Positions 56,601 to 64,000 of a DNA stretch of 64,000 nt are shown here, one piece after another. The notes beneath the pieces were generated by a model, which was not told the DNA's origin, ran no database searches, and was given only the letters and a program-made list of their open reading frames with translations. How positions within the stretch are numbered: the stretch's first letter is position 1; each line of letters begins with the position of its first letter. The stretch is from Amoebidium appalachense (Eukaryota > Ichthyosporea): the NCBI GenBank assembly GCA_963693365.1, contig CAVNZM010000009.1, positions 4,216,001 through 4,280,000 of the forward strand, given 5' to 3'. The position numbers and the translations under genes were made by a program.

Positions 56601-58352
56601 GCACTTGGACCCCTTTAGCTTTAGACCAGCCACGGACAGCCGCCTGAAAACTTCTTCTAAGAGGGTTAAGTGACTTTCCAAATCCGGGGTGAACAGAAGA
56701 AGGTCATCGATATACACAAGCAAATGAACCCACAGCATGCCCGCGAATACGGTATTCATGGCGCGGCTGAATACAGACGGCATATTCGTAACCCCAAAGG
56801 GTGCGCGACAAAACTGATAGTGACCCCACGGCGTAGTAAAAGCTAACTTAGGCCGTGTTTCTGGATCCACCTCAATTTGGTGATAGCCGCCATAGAGGTC
56901 AAACACACTGAACCAGCGCGCCCCACGCAACACATCGAGAGAAGTGTCTATGCGGGGTAGGGGGTAGCCATCCCTCACAGTGCATGAATTTATTTTCCGA
57001 AAATCCAGGCACACTCTTACGCTCCCATCCTTTTTACGCACTAAGACCATGGGTGCAGAGTAGGGAGAGGTGGACGGCTCAATGACCCCCCCAGCCAACC
57101 ATACTTGAAGTTGCTTCCACACTTGATCCCGGATATGGTGTGGAATTTTGTATGGAGGCCGATACTGTGGTTCATTTGTGGTTAACTCTATCTTCAGCGT
57201 TGCCACATTGGACTTGCCATAGTCATGCTCGTGTGCAGAAAACACGTGCTTCCATCTGCTAAGCAACCTCCGAATGCGCTTAGCGAATCTCTTGCTCTCC
57301 GCAGGTGTCAGATCAGGAAGGGGGATAGTCTCTGGGTCCTCCACGCCCGGTGGTAATTCATCCTCGGTGCCCCCTGAGTCGGCATCAGATGCAGAGGCTG
57401 TGGGCACGTGGCTCACCCCTGCTGCAATCTGATTGGCTCCTGGTGCGCCCGGCTGACTACCACCAGACTGACCTCGTGCATGGCGGGCCCCTGCACACTG
57501 CACATCAGTCTCTTCCCCTGGGCCAGATGCTTCAGTATCCCCGGCAGATACTCCCTCACACTGCCCCTGAGTGTCCTCCCTTATATGCCACGGCCCAACT
57601 CCTCCCTCAGAGGATGAAGCGGCCGGCCCGAAGGTACCCTCAGCCAATGAGAACTCGAGATTCCGATCGGAATGCACATGTTCGTTTTGAGGAGAGGAAA
57701 CCTGCCCCTGCCCGGTACCTGCACCATTACTAGTGCTGGTAGGGGCTGGAGCACCAGGCGCCTGCGACCCTGGGTGCCTGGCCCTAGCTGCAAAAGCAAG
57801 TCGGCCTCTGGCCTTCTTCTTTGACAGCCACGGCTGCACAGTCTCCGTGCGCGCGCGCCCCTGCCTGTACACACGTGCAGGCACACTAGCGTGTACGCGG
57901 CCACCCTCACCAATAATAATGTTGTCCCCAGTAGCCCCAGTGGTCCCTGATCCCCCCACTGTGGCTCCACCCGTCGGAGGTTTGTCTGCAGCCGCCGGCG
58001 CAGCAGCAGCAAACACTTGTCCACCAACAGAGCCTGACGGTGAGTCTGACCCAACGGCCTCCACACCAGTCTTCTCTGCAGCTGGGGACCCGGACACATC
58101 GACCAAAACAGTGAGCATATCACCCTCAACCAATGGCTCTAGTGCTGCCACCTGGGTACCAGGCTTCAAATACACATGCTTTTCAGTCAGATTTGTTAAC
58201 AGCACCTTGCAGCCGAGGCTGCCATTTACAGACAAGAGTGATTGCACACTATGCGCAGGGTGGAAGGGAATATCGGTGTTAGAGGTGGGTCTGGGTACGA
58301 CAACACCCGTCACACCAGCCTCCAAACCTTCCCCCCATCCTTCATCGAGCAC
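53676..58352 (-). CDS. pol: Gypsy Pol with C-terminal chromodomain
   Basis: One uninterrupted frame of about 1550 codons. Order: low-complexity N-part, reverse transcriptase (YPLPRIDTSLDVLRGARWFS, VFDLYGGYHQIEV, FCRAPFGVTNMP, active site YIDDLLL near 56710), RNase H (FIVDSDASNVALGAVLSQ), integrase (GHLDAQRTF, CDRCQRRK, MDVTVLPP, LSDNGSN, GLVERFNRTLK) and a chromodomain (HKWENGRALYKVRWKG...DDSWES). The chromodomain marks the chromovirus branch and directs integration to chromatin. About 85 extra charged residues lie between reverse transcriptase and RNase H (near 56380-56110). The frame opens without ATG directly downstream of the protease frame, suggesting frameshift expression or a small indel. 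Confidence 0.9.
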   Translation of the reverse strand: MLDEGWGEGLEAGVTGVVVPRPTSNTDIPFHPAHSVQSLLSVNGSLGCKVLLTNLTEKHVYLKPGTQVAALEPLVEGDMLTVLVDVSGSPAAEKTGVEAVGSDSPSGSVGGQVFAAAAPAAADKPPTGGATVGGSGTTGATGDNIIIGEGGRVHASVPARVYRQGRARTETVQPWLSKKKARGRLAFAARARHPGSQAPGAPAPTSTSNGAGTGQGQVSSPQNEHVHSDRNLEFSLAEGTFGPAASSSEGGVGPWHIREDTQGQCEGVSAGDTEASGPGEETDVQCAGARHARGQSGGSQPGAPGANQIAAGVSHVPTASASDADSGGTEDELPPGVEDPETIPLPDLTPAESKRFAKRIRRLLSRWKHVFSAHEHDYGKSNVATLKIELTTNEPQYRPPYKIPHHIRDQVWKQLQVWLAGGVIEPSTSPYSAPMVLVRKKDGSVRVCLDFRKINSCTVRDGYPLPRIDTSLDVLRGARWFSVFDLYGGYHQIEVDPETRPKLAFTTPWGHYQFCRAPFGVTNMPSVFSRAMNTVFAGMLWVHLLVYIDDLLLFTPDLESHLTLLEEVFRRLSVAGLKLKGSKCHFFRTEVAYLGHRVGRDGIKVDDGKIAVIRDKQAPTSVSKLRSDLGLFSYYRRFVPNMSDLAEPLTRMLGDSPQDKQLRKKIHGNEPPTSSARRKRNGTAKEKARQARTAAADESTEVIGQAESEVVVSAPGENIHANIPANNSRTRANTRKNAYFVWGEEQQRAFDALKHALTHAPVLAHPNFDKPFIVDSDASNVALGAVLSQVGDDGQEHPVAYASRTLSKSERNYSATKREGLGIYWAVCKAFHQYTYGKPFILRTDHSSLTSIYGNGDAPEPIVAGWQMALSAYTYDIHHRAGKDHSNADGISRPSSANLVPSEDDPDLTFPSLIGCVHGDDHSDFVPDTVVFPALVVTRGRARADGGADAPTHKPASAARTQKRKRTSGVKGGPGEGAHATADPTPTPPLAEHISDAARDHTHGLKVNTSRELRALTIPQLPGMPTVEEIKAAQNADPFLCSIRDYLSNPTAPAQVDGSVALEASRCTVYKGVVYVWTPEQRATRRPTLLPQVWVPESLRAQILAACHDAPTAGHLDAQRTFHRIWSSFWWPGMWHQAVRYVNSCDRCQRRKTPRLQGRLPVQRGFAPQYPFQYVAMDVTVLPPAKSGKQYILVFIDMFTRWAELVLFDHPPTAEDIANTFHDYVFARHGPPEFVLSDNGSNISAQLVKDVLTLLTSRQILASPYSPQTNGLVERFNRTLKSILAQVATDKLTEWDTFLPQVLFAYHTDMHSALGDSPFFLLYGRDPRDPFLEKLGPEYSGATKEHRYALWERLTYARDVVRARMVTEQDRHRKSANQKARPVPDLADLVLKLDNTLNNKKVVDGDGNQLYEAASLRDKWVGPYRVLRKVAPLTYDIQRVGTQDVERSHARFIKPYVPRTDGPPTPLPESRVAGDAVTAEVAKIIDHKWENGRALYKVRWKGFKATDDSWESHANLSESASGALADYLQQVIRPPSEEPIKNQRKDTQQHVRKRRRKG

Positions 58353-58441
58353 AAAGCCACATTCGACCTGAAAGGAGGGAGATGCACGCCGGTGGTGGTG
58401 ATAAGTGTTGCCACCTCACCACCCCGCACCCCCGCCCCAAG

Positions 58442-59209
58442 TCACCAAACAGGCATATAGCACTCTGCCTGGCCGTGGGCAGGCCTGAGCATCAAGTGCT
58501 TATACAACAGGTCAATCTGTGCATCGAAACCCAACAAGAAATCCATGCCTAGCAAGGCTGCATAGGGGAGGCCACGCAAAATATGAAAGTTTTGCACATG
58601 GCTCCATTCTGTGTTGGGCACCTGCAGGTGCAAACCCACACGGCCTGCACATGGCAAGGTGTCCCCGCTAGCACCAACAGCACTAAAGTTGTGAACCGGC
58701 GAAATGCGCTTCCGCGTAGCAAATGGTAATTTCAGCGCAAAATCATATTGCAAGCATGAATGGCTAGCACCGGTATCCACAACCACCGTAACTAGGTGCC
58801 CATGCAACCTCACAGTGGCAAGCAAACAAGAGGTAGAGCCCTTAGCAGACACTTTGCACACAGATGGTTCTTTGGGGGTGGGATGCACACGCCCCGCCAG
58901 CCCCGTCAACCCCTCTGCCCGTGCCTGCTTCAAATCCGCAAAATCCTGAACCGACATAACACCCTCCTTCCCGGGTGCACCCTCCCCCTCCCCAACACCT
59001 GTGGGGGTGGTTGCACCTAGGGTGGACGGGATCACAATATGGGTGGGGGCAAAAGACACAGTTTTTCGAGTGATTGCTTTATTTCCCTTGCAATTTCCCG
59101 CCAGGGGAGAAGGGTCGTGCACAAAATTCTCGTTAACCACTTCACTACTTTGTACACTATCCTCTCCGATGTGCAAAAATGCGCTACGCACATCAACTAC
59201 CCCCGGCAC
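58442..59209 (-). CDS. Gypsy aspartic protease region
   Basis: The frame contains VVVDTGASHSC (near 58780), the catalytic DTG of retropepsins, followed by a typical GLPYAALLGMDFL flap/terminal segment. It lies between gag and pol on the same strand but in its own frame. It ends at a TGA at 58442. The Pol frame continues within 90 bases. Confidence 0.85.
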   Translation of the reverse strand: MPGVVDVRSAFLHIGEDSVQSSEVVNENFVHDPSPLAGNCKGNKAITRKTVSFAPTHIVIPSTLGATTPTGVGEGEGAPGKEGVMSVQDFADLKQARAEGLTGLAGRVHPTPKEPSVCKVSAKGSTSCLLATVRLHGHLVTVVVDTGASHSCLQYDFALKLPFATRKRISPVHNFSAVGASGDTLPCAGRVGLHLQVPNTEWSHVQNFHILRGLPYAALLGMDFLLGFDAQIDLLYKHLMLRPAHGQAECYMPVW

Positions 59210-59233
59210 CGCGCCTTTTACCCCCGCGAGTTC

Positions 59234-61546
59234 CTATTTGCGGTGTGAATGCTTCTTCTTGTCTGGGTCACGGCCCTGCTGATGCTTGCCGTTACCCTTG
59301 GGCTCTCCCTTGCACAACCGGGAATCGGAATAGTGGCCTACTTTCTTGCAAACGTTGCAGCGGCGATTAGCAGCCGGGCATTCCGCATCACCTTTGCGAT
59401 GTCCCGGCTTCCCGCAGCCGTAGCAAACGACACTGCTGCCCGATGCACCGTATCTGGGCTTCTGTGGGGGAGTTTTCCACGGATTTTTAGTCAAACCGGA
59501 CCCCACCAGAGCAATAAACGACGGCACATCCAAGCCCAATGCTGCTGCCTGCTCCTGCACAGCCACCATAGCCGACTGCTGCACATTAAACACACCGGCT
59601 GTACCCTTTGTGTGTTTCTGTGTGCTTTTGCGGTCGCGCTCTTTTTCCGATAAGTGAACGAGTGCATCCTGGATGGTTAGGCACTTTTTCGCACGCCTCT
59701 GCTTCACCGCCCATTTTTGGTAATCACTAAATGCGGCAGCGTTCAACTTGTGCGAAAAATCAATCAAACGCGCTTCATCCGTGCCATGTGGATACACTCG
59801 CGCCCACAAGCTAGCGTGCTGTGTATAGAATTCCGAAACCTCCATGTTTCCCTGCTTCAACTCGTCCAGCTTGCCCTGCCATTTTTCCAAAACGTGCTCA
59901 CCATGGAACTCCTTAACCACTTCTTGCGCAAAAGCTTCGAACGTGGCATTAGGGTGCGTGCGGCAAAATTTGGAAAACCAATTGCGTGCGGGGCTTGCAG
60001 GAGGAAAGCACGAGACAACTAAAGGCACAGCATCATGCACAGGCACACCAGCCACCCTGAAAAACAAGCTTGCAAGCTCAGAGAGCCACTCAACCACCGT
60101 GCGCGTATCACTCATATCACCCTTAAACTGGGGCACCTTATCTGCAGTGATCAGAGGCGCATAGTGGCGAGAGGGGTGCACAACCAACGGTTTACGCCAT
60201 GCCATATCATGCTCCGGCATCAAAGCAAGGAGCAAATCACGTGCAGACTTCACCTTCTTTGGCGGGTGGTTGTCATCTTCACTCTCCGAGCTGCTCTGGC
60301 TCGCCCCGTCATCCTCGCTGCAGTCCTCCTCAGACAGAGGCGTACGTGCACGCCGGCCAGAAGACTTACGCTTGCTAGATGAACGGGTCTTTCTCTCCTT
60401 CTCCACCTTGTTATCTGTGGGCTGAGTGTTGGTACCTGCTGCCCCAACGCTGGGCTGCGGATAACCAAACATTAACATGGGGAAGGGGGTCATCATGGGC
60501 CCACTCATGTTAGTGTTGGGCCCCCCTGCAGGCATGGCCGGGAAACCAAAAGGCCACTGCTGCACCGGCCCACAACCCCGGTGGTTACACCCACAGTTAG
60601 ATGGTGTTGTACAGTCCCGACCCCGTGGCGAATGGTCGCGGGTGCGTGCGCGAGAAGACTCCTGTTCTGGAGTGCGGTTGCGCTGGGGAGAGCGGCTGCG
60701 CGAGCGAGTGCGCTCGTGCACACACCCACGCTCCTTGCTGCGCTCACCACCGCGCTCGCGCTCACGCCCACGATCAGGGGACCGGCTACGATGAGATGGA
60801 GAACGGTGCCGCGAGGGAGGGGAGCGGGAACGGTCGGCATCGCGGTCAGGTGATGGTGAACGGTACTCACGGCCAGGGGTGGGCGGGTTGTAGTTGTATC
60901 CCCGCTGGTCATCTGCCAAAACCCCATAATAGTTATTCCGTAAGTAAACATCACCCTCCTGGGTCTCACCCTGACTGCCAACTGCCTGTTTATTCCCACC
61001 AGCCTGACTGCCAACACCACGTGCACCCCTCTTTTTAGCAGGAACCCACCCAGCTTCTCTCAGGGCTTCGAATGCACGCAATGCTTCAGTCTGCCGGCGC
61101 AACACTTCTTCCGTGCTGCTAGCATCTACCCCCATAACCTCAGCGGCATGATCAAGTAAAGAACGTTCCGGTGTGCTAGGGTCACGTGCAGGTGGGGGTA
61201 CAGTCAGATCAGGCTCAGACTCAGAACCATCACTCTCACTAACGTCATCCCCATCCCCCACACGATCACACACACCAGGAGAGCGCACAGGTGACTGGGG
61301 TTCGTAATCTGAGTCACCACCCTCGTCACTCTCAGACCCCGAGCTCTCACTAGACCCATTCTGCTCCCATTCAGAATCATCAGACTCAGGCTCAACATGG
61401 AAAGCAGCAACATTAATAGGCCTAGTGCCCCGAAGAGTCCTGCGCCCACGCAACTGAGTAGCAGGCATAACACGACGGCCAGGTGTGTGTATGCCACGTG
61501 TCTCTGTATCGTCACCCAGCCCAGACATGGGCGCAGCCATACACAC
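59234..61546 (-). CDS. gag: Gypsy Gag with SR-rich domain
   Basis: Starts at ATG 61546 (MCMAAPMSGLGDD; the same frame is closed by a TGA about 165 bases upstream). The N-part is acidic. A central Arg/Ser-rich region (SRSPPSRHRSPSHRSRSP) looks like a splicing-factor RS domain, which is unusual for Gag. The C-part has the gag helical domain (RTVVEWLSELASLFFRV, NWFSKFCRTHPNATFEAF, GNMEVSEFYTQHASLW). Two zinc knuckles follow (CYGCGKPGHRKGDAEC and CNVCKKVGH). Length is about 770 residues. Confidence 0.85.
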   Translation of the reverse strand: MCMAAPMSGLGDDTETRGIHTPGRRVMPATQLRGRRTLRGTRPINVAAFHVEPESDDSEWEQNGSSESSGSESDEGGDSDYEPQSPVRSPGVCDRVGDGDDVSESDGSESEPDLTVPPPARDPSTPERSLLDHAAEVMGVDASSTEEVLRRQTEALRAFEALREAGWVPAKKRGARGVGSQAGGNKQAVGSQGETQEGDVYLRNNYYGVLADDQRGYNYNPPTPGREYRSPSPDRDADRSRSPPSRHRSPSHRSRSPDRGRERERGGERSKERGCVHERTRSRSRSPQRNRTPEQESSRARTRDHSPRGRDCTTPSNCGCNHRGCGPVQQWPFGFPAMPAGGPNTNMSGPMMTPFPMLMFGYPQPSVGAAGTNTQPTDNKVEKERKTRSSSKRKSSGRRARTPLSEEDCSEDDGASQSSSESEDDNHPPKKVKSARDLLLALMPEHDMAWRKPLVVHPSRHYAPLITADKVPQFKGDMSDTRTVVEWLSELASLFFRVAGVPVHDAVPLVVSCFPPASPARNWFSKFCRTHPNATFEAFAQEVVKEFHGEHVLEKWQGKLDELKQGNMEVSEFYTQHASLWARVYPHGTDEARLIDFSHKLNAAAFSDYQKWAVKQRRAKKCLTIQDALVHLSEKERDRKSTQKHTKGTAGVFNVQQSAMVAVQEQAAALGLDVPSFIALVGSGLTKNPWKTPPQKPRYGASGSSVVCYGCGKPGHRKGDAECPAANRRCNVCKKVGHYSDSRLCKGEPKGNGKHQQGRDPDKKKHSHRK

Positions 61547-62133
61547 ACGGGAATCATCAGCACACTCACCAGAATCATAAGGGGAACTCTCCCGACCGCC
61601 CTCAGGCGTGGCCGAACGCCGGCCAGGCTCACGGCTGCGACTGCGGGAACGGCGCCCGCCTCTCTCAGCCCTGGGCCAGTGCCAGCCATCTCAGCTGCAC
61701 GCTCTTGCCACCACAGTGGCTCACACCAACGTGTCAAAAGGGTTCCCTACTGGTCGTGCCCACGGCCCCAACACAGCAGCCTACCCTCCCAGTGGTCACT
61801 GTCACACAGTACCACCGGTTGCACTTGCAAAGCACAGTGCAAGCAGCTCCAGCTACGCTGGCAGCCACCCACGTTCACGGTGAAAGTCGGAACTTCGCAG
61901 TAGCACGCCGGATACCAAGTTGATGGCGCAAACACCCAAATGTGGACAACAAATTTTAGGTATCCAATCACAGGAACACAGCGCGAATCCCAACCAATCA
62001 CAAAGTTGTAACTAGGAGAAATTTCCGGACTGTTTACCGTAAAGAATGTGCAAAATCGCTTGATTGTGATCACCCGAAAGTCTAAAAACGCTAATGCCAA
62101 CGCTCTAGACCTTCGACTGCCTGCGGTCGCCAG
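61547..62133 (-). other. Gypsy leader and primer-binding site
   Basis: After the 5' LTR on the minus strand, CTGGCGACCGCAGGCAG (62117-62133) is the probable primer-binding site, starting TGG one base after the LTR. The rest is untranslated leader before the gag ATG. Confidence 0.6.
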
Positions 62134-62773
62134 TGAAAACCAGGGTGTGTATACACTAATACTATGCCCTAGTTAACATAGGCAGGCTAGGAGAAGCACG
62201 TAAGTATAGAGACAAGAAAGCGGGTGCTACAGCTAGTCTGACACCGCACGACTAGTGTAACGTTTACTCGGACACACAGCCCCGCCCAAGTGACCCAAGT
62301 CTGGAATGTACCAGCCTTTTATAGTCCCTTGGTTTCCGCCGGTCCGGAGAGCACTGCTCGCGTACTTTTGTAAGGCGACAGCCAATAGGCATGTGGCCCT
62401 ACTTAAAATAAAGTACATGACATATACATGAGTACATGAGCTTCTCCTGGGTGATCATAATCTAGCTTCAAGTTATACTACAGTGCTACATGTGTATGTC
62501 TAGTGCCCAATAAAGTGTCTACGGCACACAGTGTGTGCCGTACACCTAAGATACATGCTGGCAAAGTGTTCACGTTCTTTGCATCGCTCCTAACTGCATA
62601 CTTAAGGTGCAGAGCAACTGCCCTAATAAGGAATACAGCTAAAAGTGATGCAGCCGATTGGTAGCTGCTTCCGAGGCTCTATTCCAGCCTCTGGCGAGAA
62701 GACACAAAGGCACGTAGACTGGTTGTGGGGGAACAGCACGGTGTGCACGTGAATGTACACAACCATGTCTACA
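62134..62773 (-). repeat. Gypsy 5' LTR
   Basis: 640 bases, identical to the 3' LTR except for about one transition (TCGCATACTT versus TCGCGTACTT). Confidence 0.95.
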
Positions 62774-63587
62774 GATCTCCGATATGCTTGTATACTTGTA
62801 ATCGTGTTGTATCGGCTCTAATCGTGTATTGTAATATCGATTAGAATATTTATATGTGTGTACACGGATCCACCCACTCAGGGAGAGACGTGTACATGTT
62901 CGTGTGTACATAAATATCTCTGGTTATAGTTATGCTATTGCTATCTTGTTTGTTGATCTGTGCTCTCTTTTCCTTCCTCTTTCTCCTTCCTTATTTTCTT
63001 TTCTTTCTCTCTTTGTCTTCATGTGTATAATCGTATTTCTTTTCTACTAATATATGTTGGGTAGATTTGTGTTACTTAATACGTGTTCATTGGACGGTAA
63101 CACACTTAGGCTACACTTAGAATAGCATGTGTGTTTAGACTTCATTAATTCACTTTAGTTTTCATGTGTTGCCGGGCTTTAACCAATCATCAAGGTTAAG
63201 TGTGATATGTCTGAGTCTTTGCAGTATGTCATAGGTTAGAACTTTCTTGATGATGACACGAGTTGACCTTAACTAGTGTCTGTGTCCTATCGTGTGCGTC
63301 TCCGCGTACCGGATCTCTCTGAAAGCAATTGGTTCTTAGTGATTGGTTTCTATTAGAGATAGATCTGATTTCCGACTGGTCGGAAATCATGTATGGATTG
63401 GACTTAGAGGAATTTCAGGTATTTATTCGAAGATCAGAATAAATTCAGTTCAGTCGTGTCTAAACATTGATGTCTGTTGTGTACACTGCTCCGATCGTTC
63501 CGTGTTTTGTTGTTGTGTGTGTCTGTGGTGTTTTCACACTGCACCACTGTGTCTCTGCTTACATCCCAAATACTTATACAATTAACA

Positions 63588-63796
<209 letters not shown>

Positions 63797-63800
63797 CTAC

Positions 63801-64000
63801 TCGCGGTACTGATTGGTCATGGCATCTAGAGCCACCTCTGTGAAGCGATCGCTGCACACCATATTATACCAGTTGTTCCAGTTCAGGAACACCTCTGATG
63901 CCTTGGCGTTAGCAGCGGGGGCACCAGGAATGAGGTCACGGATGACGAAGAGGATAACCTGCATGTGTTTGCCACGTTGTAATGAGTAGCGTGTTTTTGT
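63801..64000 (-). CDS. Upstream exon of the element B transposase (partial)
   Basis: The minus-strand frame reads MQVILFVIRDLIPGAPAANA, then SEVFLNWNNWYNMVCSDRFT, LDAMTNQYR. It ends at a donor GTAGCC (63800). Joining CGCGA to TATGGCC of the next exon at 52436 keeps the frame, giving QYRDMAKSAYD. The segment fits the helical region just upstream of the K-H...H core in Plavaka transposases. The exon may extend beyond the window edge. Confidence 0.65.

Larger units (their letters stand above)
52967..62773 (-). mobile_element. Ty3/gypsy chromovirus, complete and young
   Basis: Two 640-base LTRs (52967-53606 and 62134-62773) differ at about one position. Read on the minus strand the LTR starts TGTAGA and ends TTTTCA. 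GATC is duplicated at 52963-52966 and 62774-62777. Gag, protease and a long Pol ending in a chromodomain are encoded in order. It inserted into a copia solo LTR, whose uninterrupted sequence (ATCGATCTCC) is visible in the copia copy at 31.5 kb. Confidence 0.95.
52853..63587 (+). mobile_element. Copia-family solo LTR split by a gypsy element
   Basis: 52853-52966 plus 62778-63587 make about 924 bases that align with the copia LTR at 31393-32332 (TGTTGTAATACGTAG...ACAATTAACA), with clear divergence. It is flanked by a 5-base duplication, GTATG (52848-52852 and 63588-63592). No internal copia sequence is present, so it is a solo LTR. It is oriented like the full copia copy. Confidence 0.85.

Overview
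The window is eukaryotic, repeat-dominated DNA. There are spliceosomal introns with GT/AG junctions, LTR and tyrosine-recombinase retrotransposons, and Tnp2-type DNA transposons. (CA/GT)n and poly-C/poly-G tracts are extremely abundant and sit mostly in introns and spacers of mobile elements. A large, repeat-rich genome of a protist or alga is the best guess. Nothing in the sequence fixes the species, and no clear host housekeeping gene was recognised.

Region 1-24 kb. The first 86 bases are the end of a DNA transposon (element D). Bases 978-5165 are a decayed Plavaka/Tnp2-type element (A). From 5.2 to 24 kb lies a block containing two virus-type genes, a Polinton-type protein-primed DNA polymerase B (22.2-24.0 kb) and a VLTF3-like late transcription factor (20.9-21.7 kb), both damaged. 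The same block holds a second kind of Tnp2 transposon (F, about 10.4-20.9 kb). F carries a divergent gene pair (an unknown four-exon gene and a transposase with microsatellite-filled introns) and CAACG-rich subterminal repeats.

Region 24-64 kb is essentially one giant Plavaka-type transposon (B). It starts at base 24003, cutting into the viral polymerase gene, and runs off the right edge. Its transposase gene lies on the minus strand. The exons I can place are at 63801-64000, 52232-52436, 51623-51854 and 25813-26474, and all junction phases agree. B has been inflated by nested insertions. A PAT/Ngaro-type tyrosine-recombinase retrotransposon (28179-51266, about 4.9 kb once its guests are removed) contains a small TRIM-like LTR element (28347-29804), a nearly complete Ty1/copia element (31393-38167) and another Plavaka-type element, C (38197-48112). 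C carries an approximately 183-bp satellite with higher-order structure. Further right, a solo LTR of the same copia family (52853-63587) is split by a very young Ty3/gypsy chromovirus (52967-62773).

How it fits together. Target-site duplications, split direct repeats and exon phases give a relative insertion history: viral genes, then Plavaka B, then Ngaro and the copia copy that became a solo LTR, then TRIM, copia, Plavaka C and gypsy. Elements A, B, C and D share the terminal motif CATCAGCAATCTT. For C, comparison with uninterrupted copies of its target shows a 2-bp (TA) duplication. Several reading frames break at homopolymers, so some breaks may be assembly errors rather than mutations.
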